The notes beneath the pieces were generated by a model. It worked only from the letters and a program-made list of their open reading frames with translations, searched no databases and was not told where the DNA came from. DNA of 64,000 nt from Chromatocurvus halotolerans. GTDB lineage: Bacteria > Pseudomonadota > Gammaproteobacteria > Pseudomonadales > Halieaceae. Position numbers and translations under genes: made by a program. Below are positions 47,299 to 58,736 of the stretch, in pieces. The stretch lies in the NCBI RefSeq assembly GCF_004340525.1, contig NZ_SLWX01000004.1:186001-250000 (forward strand). The letters run 5' to 3'. Positions within the stretch are counted from its first letter, which is position 1. Every line of letters begins with the position of its first letter.

Positions 47299-49788
47299 TT
47301 GAAATTCCTGCGCTGGCTACTGCGCCTCACATTGCTTGGCAGTCTCGCCGCCGTCTGGTTACTGGCCGGCGTCTACCTGTACCTGAGTCCGAAATTGCCG
47401 GATGTGGAAACGCTGCGCGATGTCCAGCTACAGACGCCCATGCGGGTATATACCGCGAGCGGTGATCTGATCGGCCAGTTCGGCGAACAGAAGCGCAACC
47501 CACTGGATTACAGCGAGATACCCGATACCTTTGTCAAGGCGCTGCTGGCCGCGGAGGACGACGGCTTCTTCCGGCACAGTGGCATCGACCTGATGGGCCT
47601 CGGGCGGGCCGTGTCAGAACTCATGCTGACCGGCGCCAAGGGCTCCGGCGGAAGCACGCTGACCATGCAGGTGGCGCGCAACTACTTTCTCAGCCTGGAC
47701 CGCACTTTTACGCGCAAATTCAACGAGATACTGCTGGCGATAGAGATAGAGCGCCGGCTCAGCAAGCAGGAGATCTTCGAACTTTATGTGAACCGGGTGT
47801 TTCTCGGGCACCGCGCCTACGGCTTCGAGGCGGCGGCCCAGACCTACTACGGCAAAAGCCTGCAGGAACTCAGTCTGGCACAGCATGCGATGCTCGCCGG
47901 TATCCCGAAAGCCCCATCTCGCAACAACCCACTAAGCTCGCCGGACAACGCCCGGGAAAGACGCGACTGGATACTCGGGCGCATGCATCTGCTCGGTTAT
48001 GTCGACGAGATGGCCTACCAGGCGGCGCTGGTTGAGCCGGTGGAGGTACGTCACCACGGCGCCAGGATCACACTGGACGCCCAGCATGCCGCGGAAATGG
48101 TGCGCCGCGAGATGCTCGAGCGCTACGGTATTGGCATCTACAACGACGGTTACCAGGTATACACCACCCTCGACTCGCGCCTGCAGAGCGCCGCGCAGTC
48201 GTCCCTGGAGACCGGCCTGATCACCTACGATCAGCGGCACGGCTACCGTGGGCCGGAACAGCGGCTGGCGGATCCACGCCCACTGACGCAACCTTCCGAA
48301 GCCACTGCCAGCGTGGCACCCCCAGCCTGGCTGGCAACCCTCGCGGAAATCCCCGTGGTCGGAGGCCTCACGCCCGCCGTGATCACCCGCGTGGATGATG
48401 CAGGCGCGCGCTTTGTCATTGCCGATGGCAGCGAACATGAGCTGCTCTGGGAAAACGGCCTGCGCCAGGCAAACCCCTATCTTAACGAAAACGCCCGCGG
48501 TCGCGCGCCCGGCAGTCCTGCGGACGTGGTGACCCGCGGTGATGTCGTGCGCGTCAACCGTCCGCAGGGCGAAGCATGGCATCTGGCCCAGATCCCGGCG
48601 GCGCAGGCCGCGCTGATCGCACTGAAACCGGACAATGGCGCCATTCTCAGTCTGGTGGGAGGCTTCGGCTTCGAACAGAGCAAGTTCAATCGTGCGACCC
48701 AGGCCCAGCGTCAGCCCGGCTCGAACTTCAAGCCCTTCATCTACAGCGCAGCGCTCGCCGCGGGCTACACGCCGGCCAGCATCATCAATGACGCCCCGAT
48801 CGTGCTTGAAGATACCTCGCTGGAAGGCATCTGGCGGCCCGAAAACGACGGCGGCAAATTCTACGGACCCACCCGGCTGCGCTGGGCGCTGACACAGTCG
48901 CGGAACCTGGTGTCCATTCGTCTGCTGCAGCAGATGGGAGTGGGAACGGTCATCGACTATGCGCAACAACTCGGCTTCGATACTGCGGATTTTCCCCGCA
49001 ACCTCTCGCTGGCGCTGGGCACCCAGTCCATGTCACCGCTGAACGTCGCGCGCGGCTACGCCATTCTGGCCAACGGCGGCTATGCTGTGGAACCCCACAT
49101 CATCAGCAGGATCGAGGACAGTGACGGCAACCTGCTGTTCGAGGCCCGACCTGCCACTGTATGCCGCGATTGCGCCGCTGACTCCGGTGACGATACGGCC
49201 GGGAATGGCTTGCAGCGGCGCGGCGACGCGGCGGCGCTGCCAACCTCAGCGCGCGGGATCGCGGACAGCGGCGTCGGGGCGCAGCCACTGCCGCCGGCGC
49301 CCAGAGTCATGGAGGAACGGGTAAATTTTCTGATCAATGACATCCTGCAGGACGTGATCAAAGCGGGTACGGGACGCCGGGCCCTGGTGCTGAAGCGTGG
49401 CGATATTGCCGGGAAAACCGGCACCACCAACGGACCGATGGATGCCTGGTTCTCGGGTTACAACCGGGACGTGGTTGCCACCAGCTGGGTAGGCTTTGAC
49501 GGCTACACCCCGCTGGGTCGCCGGGAGTTCGGTGGCACGGCGGCACTACCGATCTGGATTTCCTTCATGCGCGAGGCGCTGCGGGACCGGCCGGAGCAAA
49601 GCCTGCCGATACCCAACGGTATTACCAGTGTGAGAATTGATCCCGAGACGGGACTGCTGGCAGGGTCCGCGCAGGAAAATGCGCTGTTTGAATATTTTCG
49701 TGCCGAGAATGTGCCAACGGATTACGCTGATGGAACGCTGACACCGGGCAAGACCGGCACCGACGACCTGATCAACGATATTTTCTGA
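47299..49788 (+). CDS. mrcA: Penicillin-binding protein 1A, bifunctional
   Basis: The 829-residue inner-membrane enzyme polymerises and cross-links peptidoglycan. An N-terminal membrane helix (LLRLTLLGSLAAVWLLAGVY) is followed by the GT51 domain (catalytic Glu in LLAAEDDGFFRHSGID; GSGGSTLTMQVARNYF) and the transpeptidase with nucleophile Ser in QPGSNFKPF (SxxK), SRN in TQSRNLVSI and KTGTTNG. An OB-like insert lies between (about residues 330-420). Divergent from the pilus operon, as in Pseudomonas (ponA). The start is TTG 47299, with GGAGG ten bases upstream. Confidence 0.97.
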   Translation: MKFLRWLLRLTLLGSLAAVWLLAGVYLYLSPKLPDVETLRDVQLQTPMRVYTASGDLIGQFGEQKRNPLDYSEIPDTFVKALLAAEDDGFFRHSGIDLMGLGRAVSELMLTGAKGSGGSTLTMQVARNYFLSLDRTFTRKFNEILLAIEIERRLSKQEIFELYVNRVFLGHRAYGFEAAAQTYYGKSLQELSLAQHAMLAGIPKAPSRNNPLSSPDNARERRDWILGRMHLLGYVDEMAYQAALVEPVEVRHHGARITLDAQHAAEMVRREMLERYGIGIYNDGYQVYTTLDSRLQSAAQSSLETGLITYDQRHGYRGPEQRLADPRPLTQPSEATASVAPPAWLATLAEIPVVGGLTPAVITRVDDAGARFVIADGSEHELLWENGLRQANPYLNENARGRAPGSPADVVTRGDVVRVNRPQGEAWHLAQIPAAQAALIALKPDNGAILSLVGGFGFEQSKFNRATQAQRQPGSNFKPFIYSAALAAGYTPASIINDAPIVLEDTSLEGIWRPENDGGKFYGPTRLRWALTQSRNLVSIRLLQQMGVGTVIDYAQQLGFDTADFPRNLSLALGTQSMSPLNVARGYAILANGGYAVEPHIISRIEDSDGNLLFEARPATVCRDCAADSGDDTAGNGLQRRGDAAALPTSARGIADSGVGAQPLPPAPRVMEERVNFLINDILQDVIKAGTGRRALVLKRGDIAGKTGTTNGPMDAWFSGYNRDVVATSWVGFDGYTPLGRREFGGTAALPIWISFMREALRDRPEQSLPIPNGITSVRIDPETGLLAGSAQENALFEYFRAENVPTDYADGTLTPGKTGTDDLINDIF

Positions 49789-49833
49789 GTGGCAGGCCGG
49801 ATCTACCGGACCCGCCAGCGTCGTGCGAAAACC

Positions 49834-50049
49834 CTAGCGCTTGCTGCCACGGTTGCCGAAACGCTTGTTGAAGCGATCCACGCGGCCGCCGCTGTCAACG
49901 ATCTTCTGCTTGCCGGTAAAGAAAGGGTGACATTCCGAGCACACGTCGATCGTGAAATCCTCGGTAAAGGTCGAGCGGGTCTTGATCACGTTACCGCAGC
50001 TGCATGTCGCGGTGACCGCCTCGTACTTGGGGTGAATCTCGTTCTTCAT
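49834..50049 (-). CDS. rpmE: 50S ribosomal protein L31 (zinc-binding form)
   Basis: The 71-residue protein [19 protein letters not shown] has zinc cysteines in TCSCG and [10 protein letters not shown], so it is the C+ form that binds zinc. The basic C-terminus is [17 protein letters not shown] 50049 has GAGCAGGA about nine bases upstream. The longer frame to 50199 is not used. It is convergent with ponA and divergent from priA, the same order as in Pseudomonas. Confidence 0.97.
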   Translation of the reverse strand: MKNEIHPKYEAVTATCSCGNVIKTRSTFTEDFTIDVCSECHPFFTGKQKIVDSGGRVDRFNKRFGNRGSKR

Positions 50050-50237
50050 GATGGTCCTGCTCCTGCTGAGGGACACCGCAACCCGATCCCTGCCGGGCAC
50101 CGTATCCAGGGATGACAGGCACAGCAGCGCTGTGCTTGGCAAAAATAGGCGCGCATAGTACCAGAAGTGCCGTACTGCGCAAGGCCCGGGGCCAGGCATT
50201 TGTTAGACTGGCCAGCCATGCCGTGTGATCATGTCTG

Positions 50238-52430
50238 ATGCCGACCTACCTGCGCATTGCCGTTCCCTCCCCCCTGCGCCGCCTGTTCGACTATCTGCCC
50301 CCGGCAGACGAGGATCCTGACACCGCGCTGTCGCTACCGTCGGGAATCCGCGTCAGGGTCCCCTTCGGACGGCGATCCGTGGTCGGCGTGCTGATCGCCA
50401 CGGCAACCCGGAGCGAGGTGCCACTTTCCCGGCTGAAATCTGCAGACGCGATCCTGGACACCGTACCACTGCTCTCGCCCGCCGTTTTCGACCTGTGTCG
50501 ATGGGCGTCCGGGTATTACCTGCACCCGCCGGGCGAGGTCTTTACCGCCGCGCTCAGCAAGCGCCTTCGCGAGGGCCGGGCACCGCTGCAGGATGCCTGG
50601 CGGCTCACCGCGCGCGGCCAGGGCCTGGGTGAGGAAGCGCTGGCCCGGGCACCGCGCCAGCAGGCAGCGCTGCGCGCTCTGTCGGGCGGACATGCGGTCG
50701 AGGCCAGCGCACTCAAATCGCAGGGCATGACAAGCCCCGTACTGCGTGAACTGGAAAAGAAAGGCCTGGTGGAACGCTGTGAGTCGGCGCTCCAACTGCC
50801 GCCGGCCGCGGGCGCAGACGGGCCGCGACTGGGCGACGCGCAGGCAAGCGCGGTCAGGCAGATCATCGCCGACGCGGGCAGCTTCCACTGCCACCTGCTC
50901 GAGGGTGTCACCGGGAGCGGCAAGACCGAGGTGTATCTGCGCGCCATCAGCCACTGCCTGCAACAGGGCCGCCAGGCACTGGTGCTGGTTCCGGAAATCG
51001 GGCTCACGCCACAGACCGTGGCGCGTTTTCGCGAACGTTTCGATACGCCCATCGCCCTGCTGCACTCGGGCCTGACCGATGCCGAGCGCAGCCAGTCCTG
51101 GGATCGGGCGCGACGCGGCGATGCGGCCATCATTCTGGGCACACGCTCCGCCGTGTTTGCCTCCTGCCCGCGCCTCGGCATCATCATTGTCGATGAAGAG
51201 CACGATGCCTCCTATAAACAGCAGGACGGGTTTCGCTATTCCGCCCGGGACGTCGCCGTCAAGCGCGCACAGCTGGAGGCCTGCCCCGTTGTGCTGGGCA
51301 GCGCCACGCCCTCGCTGGAAAGCACGTTCAACGCGCTGCGTGACCGCTACCGGCACCACCGTCTTGAGCAGCGTGCCGGCGGTCGGGCAATGCCTCGATT
51401 GAGCGCTATTGATGTCCGCCGTCAGCCACTCACCGCTGGTCTGTCGCCGGTCCTGCTCGAGCACACGGGTCAGGCGCTTGCAGAGGGACGCCAGGTGCTG
51501 CTATTCCTCAACCGCCGAGGTTTCGCCGCCTCGCTGCAGTGCCACGACTGCGGCTGGATTGCCGACTGTGAGCACTGCGATGCGCGCATGACGGTGCATC
51601 GCCGCCGGCGCCAGCTGCGCTGTCACCACTGCAGCGCACGGCGTCGTCTCCCGGAGGCCTGCCCGCAATGTGGCAGCACCTCACTGATCGCCAATGGCCT
51701 CGGCACAGAGCAGGCAGAGGACTTTCTGCAGCAGCATTTCGACCGCTGGCCGGTATATCGCGTGGACAGCGACAGCGTCACGGGGCATGCGGATATGGCG
51801 ACGCTGGTCAGCGATATCCACCGCGGCGATCCCTGCATACTTCTGGGCACCCAGATGCTGACCAAGGGACACCACTTTCCCGGCGTCGGTCTGGTGGGCG
51901 TGATCGACAGCGACGCCCTTCTGTTCAGTGCGGATTTTCGCGGCGAGGAACGCCTGGCCCAGCTGCTGACCCAGGTCGCCGGCCGTGCCGGACGCGGTGA
52001 CCTGCCCGGCGAGATGCTTCTGCAGACACACTACCCCGATCACCCGCTGATGCAGGCGCTGCTCACCCGGCCCTATGCCGAGATCGCCGCAGATCTGCTC
52101 CTGCAGCGCCAGGAACGCGGCCTGCCGCCCGCGGGACATATCGCGCTTCTGCGCACCGACGCACGCGCCGAGGGAGAGGGCGAAACCTTCCTTCAGGACG
52201 TGCGCAGACACGCGGCGCCGCGGATTGACGCCGCCTCGCAGTTGATCGGCCCCCTGCCGTCCGCGATGCCGCGCCGCGCCGGCAAGCACCGCAGCCAGCT
52301 CATCTGCCTGAGCACGGACCGTGCCAGCGCGGCGGCCTCTGCCGCGACCCTGGTGGCCGCCACAGAGGCATTGAAAGCGCCCGCGGGGCTGCACTGGTTT
52401 ATTGATATCGACCCGCTGGACACGCTCTAG
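50238..52430 (+). CDS. priA: Primosomal protein N' (replication restart helicase)
   Basis: The 730-residue 3'-5' helicase reloads the replisome at stalled forks. It has an N-terminal DNA-binding domain, Walker [13 protein letters not shown] at about residue 228, DEEH box [13 protein letters not shown], and FSATP-like [12 protein letters not shown]. The zinc cysteines [17 protein letters not shown] and CPQCG lie between helicase lobes, then [15 protein letters not shown] and QVAGRAGRG. Length is standard. Confidence 0.97.
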   Translation: MPTYLRIAVPSPLRRLFDYLPPADEDPDTALSLPSGIRVRVPFGRRSVVGVLIATATRSEVPLSRLKSADAILDTVPLLSPAVFDLCRWASGYYLHPPGEVFTAALSKRLREGRAPLQDAWRLTARGQGLGEEALARAPRQQAALRALSGGHAVEASALKSQGMTSPVLRELEKKGLVERCESALQLPPAAGADGPRLGDAQASAVRQIIADAGSFHCHLLEGVTGSGKTEVYLRAISHCLQQGRQALVLVPEIGLTPQTVARFRERFDTPIALLHSGLTDAERSQSWDRARRGDAAIILGTRSAVFASCPRLGIIIVDEEHDASYKQQDGFRYSARDVAVKRAQLEACPVVLGSATPSLESTFNALRDRYRHHRLEQRAGGRAMPRLSAIDVRRQPLTAGLSPVLLEHTGQALAEGRQVLLFLNRRGFAASLQCHDCGWIADCEHCDARMTVHRRRRQLRCHHCSARRRLPEACPQCGSTSLIANGLGTEQAEDFLQQHFDRWPVYRVDSDSVTGHADMATLVSDIHRGDPCILLGTQMLTKGHHFPGVGLVGVIDSDALLFSADFRGEERLAQLLTQVAGRAGRGDLPGEMLLQTHYPDHPLMQALLTRPYAEIAADLLLQRQERGLPPAGHIALLRTDARAEGEGETFLQDVRRHAAPRIDAASQLIGPLPSAMPRRAGKHRSQLICLSTDRASAAASAATLVAATEALKAPAGLHWFIDIDPLDTL

Positions 52431-52525
52431 TCAGCCGCCACACCACGCGCTATCTGGCCATCACCGCGACGAACAGGGATAATGGCCGCAGTTCTCATTC
52501 GCCTTGCAGATCAGGTCAACCCGCT

Positions 52526-54211
52526 ATGAAAGAACACGTGTCCCTGCTGATTCAACAGGGGCTGGACCGCCTTATTCAACAGGGCCAGCTGGAGGCCGGG
52601 ACGTCCGCGGCCGTGCAGGTCGAGCGCACCCGCGACCCGGCCCACGGCGATCTCGCCACCAACGTCGCGCTGGCACTGGCAAAGCAGGCAAAGATGCCGC
52701 CACGGCAGCTGGCCGAGCTGCTCTGCGAGCACCTCCCGAAAAGCGAACTGATTGCCCGCACCGAGATTGCCGGTCCAGGCTTCATCAATTTTTTCCTGTC
52801 GACGGACAGCAGCGTTGCCGTGATTGGAGACATTCTCTCCCGGGGGGCCCGCTTTGGTGAGAGCGACAGCGGCCAGGGCCGCAAGGTGCAGGTGGAGTTT
52901 GTCTCCGCCAACCCCACGGGCCCGCTGCACGTGGGCCACGGTCGCGGTGCCGCCATCGGCGACAGCCTGTGCCGTCTGCTCGCGGCCACTGGCTGGGAGG
53001 TATCGCGCGAATTCTACTATAACGACGCCGGCCAGCAGATCAACAATCTGGCGCTGTCGGTGCAGGCACGCTGCCGGGGCATCGAGCCCGGCAATGAAGA
53101 CTGGCCCGCCGACGGCTACCGCGGCGACTATATCGCCGAGCTCGCGAAGGCCTACCTGCGCGGCGACAGCGTGAGCGCCAAGGACCAGCAGGTAGAGGCC
53201 AGCGGCAACCCCGATGACCTCGACGCCATCCGTCGCTTCGCCGTGGCCTACCTGCGCCACGAACAGGACCTGGACCTGCGCGAGTTTGCCGTGGATTTTG
53301 ACCACTACTTCCTTGAGTCATCACTGTACAGCTCGGGTGAAGTGGAGGCCACGGTCGACATGCTGGTGCAGGGCGGCAAGACTTACGAGGAAGACGGTGC
53401 GCTGTGGCTGCGCACTACCGATTTCGGCGATGACAAGGACCGCGTCATGCGCAAGCGCGATGGCGGCTACACCTACTTTCTGCCGGATGTCGCCTACCAC
53501 CTGAACAAGTGGCGCCGCGGTTTCGTGCGCGTCATCAACGAGCAGGGCGCCGACCACCACAGCACCGTTACCCGCGTGCGCGCGGGTCTGCAGGCGCTGG
53601 AGCAGGGCATCCCCAAGGGCTGGCCCGACTACGTGCTGCATCAGATGGTGACCGTCATGCGCGACGGCGAGGAGGTCAAGCTGTCGAAACGCGCGGGCAG
53701 CTACCTCACGCTGCGCGACCTGATAGAGGAGGTGGGCCGTGACGCCACGCGCTACTTCCTGGTCGCCAGGGCGCCCAGCTCACAGCTGACCTTTGATATC
53801 GACCTGGCACTGTCGCGCAGCAACGACAACCCCGTGTACTACCTGCAGTACGCCCACGCCCGGGTGTGCAGCGTACACCGCAGACTGGCCGAGCAGGGCA
53901 TCTCCTGGGACGCAGCATCCTGCCGGTCGCACCTCGCACGGCTGCAGAGCGCCGAGGAAAAGGCGCTGCTGAAAAGTCTCGCTGAATACCCGGAGGTCGT
54001 GGAGAAGGCAGCACAGGCAGCAGAGCCCCACGCCGTGGCAAATTACCTGCGCGACCTCGCCGGCCACTTCCACACTTTCTATAATGCACACAAGGTGCTC
54101 GTCGAGGACGCCGAACTGCGCTCGGCCCGGGTCGCACTGAGTGAATCCGTGCGCCAGGTGATCAGCAACGGCCTGAATCTGCTTGGCGTTTCCGCACCGG
54201 AGTCGATGTAG
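52526..54211 (+). CDS. argS: Arginyl-tRNA synthetase
   Basis: The 561-residue class I synthetase charges tRNA-Arg. The HIGH-type motif is [17 protein letters not shown] near residue 130. The KMSKS equivalent is [13 protein letters not shown]. The N-terminal tRNA-binding domain and C-terminal DALR domain ([10 protein letters not shown]-type segment, then [15 protein letters not shown]) are complete. It lies 95 bases after priA and two bases before the SPOR gene. Confidence 0.97.
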   Translation: MKEHVSLLIQQGLDRLIQQGQLEAGTSAAVQVERTRDPAHGDLATNVALALAKQAKMPPRQLAELLCEHLPKSELIARTEIAGPGFINFFLSTDSSVAVIGDILSRGARFGESDSGQGRKVQVEFVSANPTGPLHVGHGRGAAIGDSLCRLLAATGWEVSREFYYNDAGQQINNLALSVQARCRGIEPGNEDWPADGYRGDYIAELAKAYLRGDSVSAKDQQVEASGNPDDLDAIRRFAVAYLRHEQDLDLREFAVDFDHYFLESSLYSSGEVEATVDMLVQGGKTYEEDGALWLRTTDFGDDKDRVMRKRDGGYTYFLPDVAYHLNKWRRGFVRVINEQGADHHSTVTRVRAGLQALEQGIPKGWPDYVLHQMVTVMRDGEEVKLSKRAGSYLTLRDLIEEVGRDATRYFLVARAPSSQLTFDIDLALSRSNDNPVYYLQYAHARVCSVHRRLAEQGISWDAASCRSHLARLQSAEEKALLKSLAEYPEVVEKAAQAAEPHAVANYLRDLAGHFHTFYNAHKVLVEDAELRSARVALSESVRQVISNGLNLLGVSAPESM

Positions 54212-54212
54212 C

Positions 54213-54782
54213 ATGGCTGCGAGCGGCACCGCAAAGTCACGCAGCGGGCAGCGCCGTCAGGGCGCCAGCCGCGGCAATGGCGATACCACGGACAGCATGT
54301 CCCGGGTCCTGCGCTGGTATGCCGGCGGTGTCGCCAGTGGCATGTTTCTCAGCTTCATGTTCTATCTGGTGACGCTGCCACCGTCGGAGCCTGCGGCCGA
54401 CGGCAATGACCTGGTCAATGCCGTTCCCTCCGGCAGCGCTGAACAGCAGCCGCGCTTCGATTTTTTCGAGATGCTGCCGCAGCAGCGTATTGAGGTTGAG
54501 GTGGCTCCCGGCGACCTGCCCGGCAGCCGTGATCAACCCGATGGGTCCACCTACCTGCTGCAGGCCGGCTCGTTCCGGCATGCGGAGGATGCGGACCGTC
54601 GCCGCGCCGAGCTGCTGCTGCTGGGCCTGGAGCCCCGCGTGGAGGAAACGAGCGGCAGCAACGGCCGCTGGTTCCGCGTCATCATGGGACCCTTCGACTC
54701 GCGCTCAAAGATGGCTGCGGCGCGCAGCCTCACCGCGCAGCAGAGCATCGACACCCTGCTGCTGAAACGCAGCGCACCCTGA
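54213..54782 (+). CDS. SPOR domain protein (FtsN-like)
   Basis: The 189-residue protein has a short basic cytoplasmic tail, one membrane helix (GGVASGMFLSFMFYLVTL), a linker, and a C-terminal SPOR domain (YLLQAGSFRHAEDADRR, RVEETSGSNGRWFRVIMGPF) that binds denuded peptidoglycan at the division site. The position between argS and hslV is where Pseudomonas carries its FtsN-like SPOR protein. The start at ATG 54213 is right after argS. Confidence 0.92.
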   Translation: MAASGTAKSRSGQRRQGASRGNGDTTDSMSRVLRWYAGGVASGMFLSFMFYLVTLPPSEPAADGNDLVNAVPSGSAEQQPRFDFFEMLPQQRIEVEVAPGDLPGSRDQPDGSTYLLQAGSFRHAEDADRRRAELLLLGLEPRVEETSGSNGRWFRVIMGPFDSRSKMAAARSLTAQQSIDTLLLKRSAP

Positions 54783-54927
54783 GCGCGCCGGACTCGCGCA
54801 CCTCGCAGCCACCTCATTAAAGGCCCGCCGGGCGAATGGACCATGCCGCCGGCAGAGCGGCAGTTGGCGCTTGAATTCACCGGGTCGAGGACCCATAACC
54901 CTTACCTTGACCTGAAGGAGGCAGCAC

Positions 54928-55473
54928 GTGGAACAGTTTCGAGGCACTACCATCCTATGCGTTCGCCGGGGAAACAGCGTTGTTATCGGCGGCGACGGCC
55001 AGGTATCCATGGGCAACACCATCATGAAGGGCAATGCGCGCAAGGTCCGCCGTCTCTACAAGGAGCAGGTCATCGCCGGCTTCGCCGGCGGGACGGCGGA
55101 CGCCTTCACCCTGTTCGAGCTGTTCGAAAATCACCTGGAAAAGCATCAGGGACAGCTGGTGCGCGCCGCGGTGGAGCTGGCCAAGGCCTGGCGCACCGAG
55201 CGCTCGCTGCGCCAGCTGGAAGCCCTGCTGGCGGTGGCCGACCGGACCACCTCGCTGGTGATCAGCGGCAATGGCGATGTCATCGAGCCCGAGGACAACC
55301 TCATCGCCATCGGTTCCGGTGGCTCCTTTGCTCAGGCCGCCGCCCGCGCACTGCTCGACAATACCGAGCTGAGCGCCCGGGATGTCGTGGAGAAAGGCCT
55401 GAATATCGCCGGTGACATCTGCATCTATACCAATCACAACCAGACCATCGAACAACTGGATTATCAGGACTGA
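54928..55473 (+). CDS. hslV: ATP-dependent protease subunit HslV
   Basis: The 181-residue peptidase of the HslVU (ClpQY) complex. The start is GTG 54928, with AAGGAGG upstream. It encodes a six-residue leader (MEQFRG) that must be removed to expose Thr7 of [10 protein letters not shown] as the N-terminal nucleophile. [20 protein letters not shown] and [18 protein letters not shown] are family hallmarks. One base separates it from hslU. Confidence 0.97.
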   Translation: MEQFRGTTILCVRRGNSVVIGGDGQVSMGNTIMKGNARKVRRLYKEQVIAGFAGGTADAFTLFELFENHLEKHQGQLVRAAVELAKAWRTERSLRQLEALLAVADRTTSLVISGNGDVIEPEDNLIAIGSGGSFAQAAARALLDNTELSARDVVEKGLNIAGDICIYTNHNQTIEQLDYQD

Positions 55474-55474
55474 T

Positions 55475-56797
55475 ATGTCAAACATGACCCCACGCGAGAT
55501 TGTCCATGCCCTGGACAAGCACATCATCGGCCAGTCCGAGGCCAAGCGGGCCGTCGCCATCGCCCTGCGCAACCGCTGGCGGCGCATGCAGGTGGCGGAA
55601 GACCTGCGCGCCGAGATCACGCCCAAGAACATTCTCATGATCGGACCCACCGGCGTCGGCAAGACCGAAATCGCCCGCCGCCTTGCGCGACTGGCAAACG
55701 CGCCCTTTATCAAGGTGGAAGCCACCAAGTTCACGGAAGTGGGCTATGTCGGCCGCGATGTCGAGTCCATTATCCGCGACCTGGTAGAGACGTCGGTGAA
55801 AATGTATCGCGAGCAGGAGGTGCAGCGGGTGCGCGCCCGGGCAGAGGAAGCGGCGGAGGAGCGCATTCTGGACATTCTGCTGCCCCCGGCCCGCAACGGC
55901 GACGGCGAGCAGGGCGCCGGCACGCGCCAGCTGCTGCGCAAGAAACTTCGCGAGGGCCAGCTGGACGACAAGGAAATCGAGGTGGAACTCAGCAACCCCG
56001 CGGGTTCGATGGATATCGTGGCGCCCCCAGGCATGGAGGAGATGACCAACCAGCTGCAAAGCATGTTCTCCAACCTGTCCCGGCAGCAGTCGAAAACACG
56101 CAAGCTGCCGGTAAAAGCCGCCTTTGAAGCGCTCTGCGAGGAGCAGGCGGCGCGCATGGTGAACGAAGAGGAACTCAAGCAGACGGCGATAGAAGCGGCG
56201 GAGCAGAATGGCATCGTTTTTCTCGACGAGCTGGACAAGGTGGCCAAGCGCGGCGAGACGGCCGGTGCCGATGTGTCCCGCGAGGGCGTGCAGCGCGACC
56301 TGCTGCCGCTGATCGAGGGCTCCACCGTGAGCACGAAGTACGGCATGATCAAGACCGATCACATCCTGTTCATTGCCTCCGGCGCCTTCCACCTGTCCAA
56401 GCCCTCGGACCTCATTCCCGAACTGCAGGGCCGCCTGCCCATCCGCGTGGAGCTTTCCGCGCTGACGCCGGAGGACTTCAAGCGCATTCTCTCCGAGCCG
56501 GATGCCTCCCTGACACGACAGTACCAGGCGCTGCTCGCGACCGAGGGCCTGACGGTGGAGTTCACCGACGACGGACTGACGCGACTGGCGGAAATCGCCT
56601 GGCAGCTGAACGAGAACACGGAGAATATCGGCGCGCGGCGCCTGCACACCGTCATGGAGCGGCTGCTGGAGGAAGCCTCCTACGCGGCAGCGGACAGCAC
56701 TACGGAGACACCGAAGCTCGTGGTGGATGCCGCCTATGTCGACAGCCAGCTCGGGGAACTCAGCCTCGACGACGATCTGTCGCGCTTCATTCTATAG
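55475..56797 (+). CDS. hslU: ATP-dependent protease ATPase subunit HslU
   Basis: The 440-residue AAA+ unfoldase feeds substrates to HslV. The start ATG 55475 follows the hslV stop. Walker [16 protein letters not shown] is near residue 55, pore loop region [15 protein letters not shown] at 80-95, the I domain (about 110-245) has acidic/basic helices, Walker [13 protein letters not shown], and the C-terminal tail [10 protein letters not shown] docks into HslV. Confidence 0.97.
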   Translation: MSNMTPREIVHALDKHIIGQSEAKRAVAIALRNRWRRMQVAEDLRAEITPKNILMIGPTGVGKTEIARRLARLANAPFIKVEATKFTEVGYVGRDVESIIRDLVETSVKMYREQEVQRVRARAEEAAEERILDILLPPARNGDGEQGAGTRQLLRKKLREGQLDDKEIEVELSNPAGSMDIVAPPGMEEMTNQLQSMFSNLSRQQSKTRKLPVKAAFEALCEEQAARMVNEEELKQTAIEAAEQNGIVFLDELDKVAKRGETAGADVSREGVQRDLLPLIEGSTVSTKYGMIKTDHILFIASGAFHLSKPSDLIPELQGRLPIRVELSALTPEDFKRILSEPDASLTRQYQALLATEGLTVEFTDDGLTRLAEIAWQLNENTENIGARRLHTVMERLLEEASYAAADSTTETPKLVVDAAYVDSQLGELSLDDDLSRFIL

Positions 56798-56815
56798 ACC
56801 CAACCGGAGCAGGCC

Positions 56816-57208
56816 ATGGCCAACGACACCATCCGCCCCACGGGCGTGAAACTCCGCAAACAGTCCCGGGTACTGGAGCTGACCTACCCGGGGGAGGCGC
56901 CCTGCCAGCTGGACTGGGAATACCTGCGGGTCCATTCCCCCTCCGCCGAGGTGCGCGGCCACGGCCGGGGCCAGGAAACCCTGCAGACCGGCAAGAAGAG
57001 TGTGGTTCTGGAATCCGTCATCCCGGTGGGCCACTACGCACTGCAGCTGGTGTTTGACGACGGTCACGACACCGGGATCTACCCCTGGGGCTACCTGCGC
57101 GAGCTCTGCCTCAACCGCGAGCGCTGGTGGCAGGACTACCTCGATCGCCTGCAGGCCGCCGGCGCCAGCCGCGACCCGGATACCCAGGTCATACAGTTTC
57201 AGCCCTGA
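56816..57208 (+). CDS. DUF971 family protein
   Basis: The 130-residue protein (RPTGVKLRKQSRVLELTYP, DWEYLRVHSPSAEVRG, VIPVGHYALQLVFDDGHDTG, IYPWGYLRELC) is a DUF971 domain, related to the N-terminal domain of gamma-butyrobetaine hydroxylase but without the oxygenase part. It follows hslU by 18 bases, as in Pseudomonas. The function is not established; iron-sulfur or metal handling has been suggested for relatives. Confidence 0.92.
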   Translation: MANDTIRPTGVKLRKQSRVLELTYPGEAPCQLDWEYLRVHSPSAEVRGHGRGQETLQTGKKSVVLESVIPVGHYALQLVFDDGHDTGIYPWGYLRELCLNRERWWQDYLDRLQAAGASRDPDTQVIQFQP

Positions 57209-57277
57209 AACGCCGGCCACCGCGCCTGTGACACTGACCCCTGCGCGGCATCGCGCTACAATATCGCTCCAGCAGGC

Positions 57278-58042
57278 ATGGCAGACAGCGCAATGAGTGA
57301 CAGGGAAACAACACATTTCGGTTACCGTGAAGTCGATAAAGACGCCAAGGCGGGCATGGTTGGCGATGTCTTCGACTCGGTCGCGACACGCTACGATCTC
57401 ATGAACGACCTGATGTCGGCAGGCATCCATCGCCTGTGGAAGCGCTTCACAATAGAGCTCAGCGGCGTGCGCAGCGGCAATTCGGTGCTCGACATCGCCG
57501 GCGGCACCGGCGATCTGGCGGAAAAGTTCAGCCAGCTGGTCGGCGACGGTGGCCGCGTGGTACTCGCGGACATCAATGCCTCGATGCTGCGGGTCGGACG
57601 CGACCGGCTGCTCGATACGGGCGTGCAGGCCAATCTGGAGTTCGTGCAGGCCGACGCACAGTACCTGCCATTTCCCGATGACAGCTTCGACTGCATTACC
57701 ATCGCCTTCGGCCTGCGCAACGTCACCGACAAGGACCTGGCGCTGCGGGCCATGCTGCGCGTGCTCAAGCCCGGCGGGCGCCTGCTGGTGCTGGAATTCT
57801 CCAAGCCGACCAACCCGCTGCTGGGCAAGGCCTACGACGCCTATTCCTTCAGCATACTGCCACTGATGGGCCGCCTCATTGCGCGGGATGCCGACAGCTA
57901 CAAGTACCTTGCGGAGTCCATCCGTATGCACCCGGACCAGGAAACCCTGCGCGGCATGATGGAGGAGGCGGGATTCAGCCGCTGTGAGTACCACAACATG
58001 ACCGGCGGCGTGGTTGCCGTGCATCGTGGCATCAAGGCCTGA
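57278..58042 (+). CDS. ubiE: Ubiquinone/menaquinone C-methyltransferase UbiE
   Basis: The 254-residue SAM-dependent enzyme methylates the benzoquinol ring. Signatures: [52 protein letters not shown] (motif I) and [15 protein letters not shown] second ATG at 57293 is an alternative start. First of ubiE-ubiJ-ubiB, with one base between its stop and ubiJ. Confidence 0.97.
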   Translation: MADSAMSDRETTHFGYREVDKDAKAGMVGDVFDSVATRYDLMNDLMSAGIHRLWKRFTIELSGVRSGNSVLDIAGGTGDLAEKFSQLVGDGGRVVLADINASMLRVGRDRLLDTGVQANLEFVQADAQYLPFPDDSFDCITIAFGLRNVTDKDLALRAMLRVLKPGGRLLVLEFSKPTNPLLGKAYDAYSFSILPLMGRLIARDADSYKYLAESIRMHPDQETLRGMMEEAGFSRCEYHNMTGGVVAVHRGIKA

Positions 58043-58043
58043 C

Positions 58044-58736
58044 ATGGCGCTCGACCCTGCCCTGCACAGCGCCGTCCTCGCCGCCCTGGAGCGCGCTGCC
58101 AACACCGCGCTCGACCTGTCGCCGCACAGCCGTCGCGAGCTGGCGGCGCTCGATGAGGTGGTCATCGGTATCGAGTGCACGGCGCCGGCCTTTTCCGTCT
58201 ATGTCCAGCCAACCCGTACCGGGGCCATCCGCCTGCTGGGTTACCACGAGGGCCCGCTGGCAACCCGGGTGCGCGGCAGCAGTAGCGATTTTGCCGAGCT
58301 GGCCAATGCCGCAGACCCCACGGCGACCTTGATCAACGGTGGGCTTGAGCTCAAGGGCAGCAGCGCACCGCTGATCGCCCTGCAGGGCGTCGTCGCCGGG
58401 CTGGATGTCGACTGGGAAGCCCCGCTGGTGGACACCCTTGGCGACGTCGCCGGGCATCAGCTGGCAGAGATACTGCGCGGCCTGTTCCGCTGGGGCCGGT
58501 ACGCCGGCAGCAGTCTCACCCGGCAGCTGGATGAATTCATCCACGAAGAAGCGCGGCTGACGCCGCCGCGCGCCGAAGTCGAGGATTTCTACTCCGACAT
58601 TCAGAAGCTGACTCAGCAGGCAGACCGCCTGCAGAGTCGGCTGCAGCGCGCCCGCGCCCGCGCGGACCGCCTGCTGGCGGCGCAGCCCACCACTGCAGCC
58701 AACGGCCCGGCATCGCGCAACAGCGAACCCGGCTGA
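58044..58736 (+). CDS. ubiJ: Ubiquinone biosynthesis accessory factor UbiJ (SCP2 domain)
   Basis: The 230-residue protein has an N-terminal SCP2-like lipid-binding domain ([36 protein letters not shown]) and a C-terminal coiled coil ([19 protein letters not shown]). UbiJ helps hold hydrophobic intermediates in the soluble Ubi complex. It sits between ubiE and ubiB, its stop sharing one base with the ubiB ATG. Confidence 0.93.
   Translation: MALDPALHSAVLAALERAANTALDLSPHSRRELAALDEVVIGIECTAPAFSVYVQPTRTGAIRLLGYHEGPLATRVRGSSSDFAELANAADPTATLINGGLELKGSSAPLIALQGVVAGLDVDWEAPLVDTLGDVAGHQLAEILRGLFRWGRYAGSSLTRQLDEFIHEEARLTPPRAEVEDFYSDIQKLTQQADRLQSRLQRARARADRLLAAQPTTAANGPASRNSEPG

Noticed and set aside
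49789-49833. Hairpin between ponA and rpmE stops
   Set aside because: Only an interrupted stem (GGC..CGG/CCG..GCC) with mismatches; not strong enough to call.
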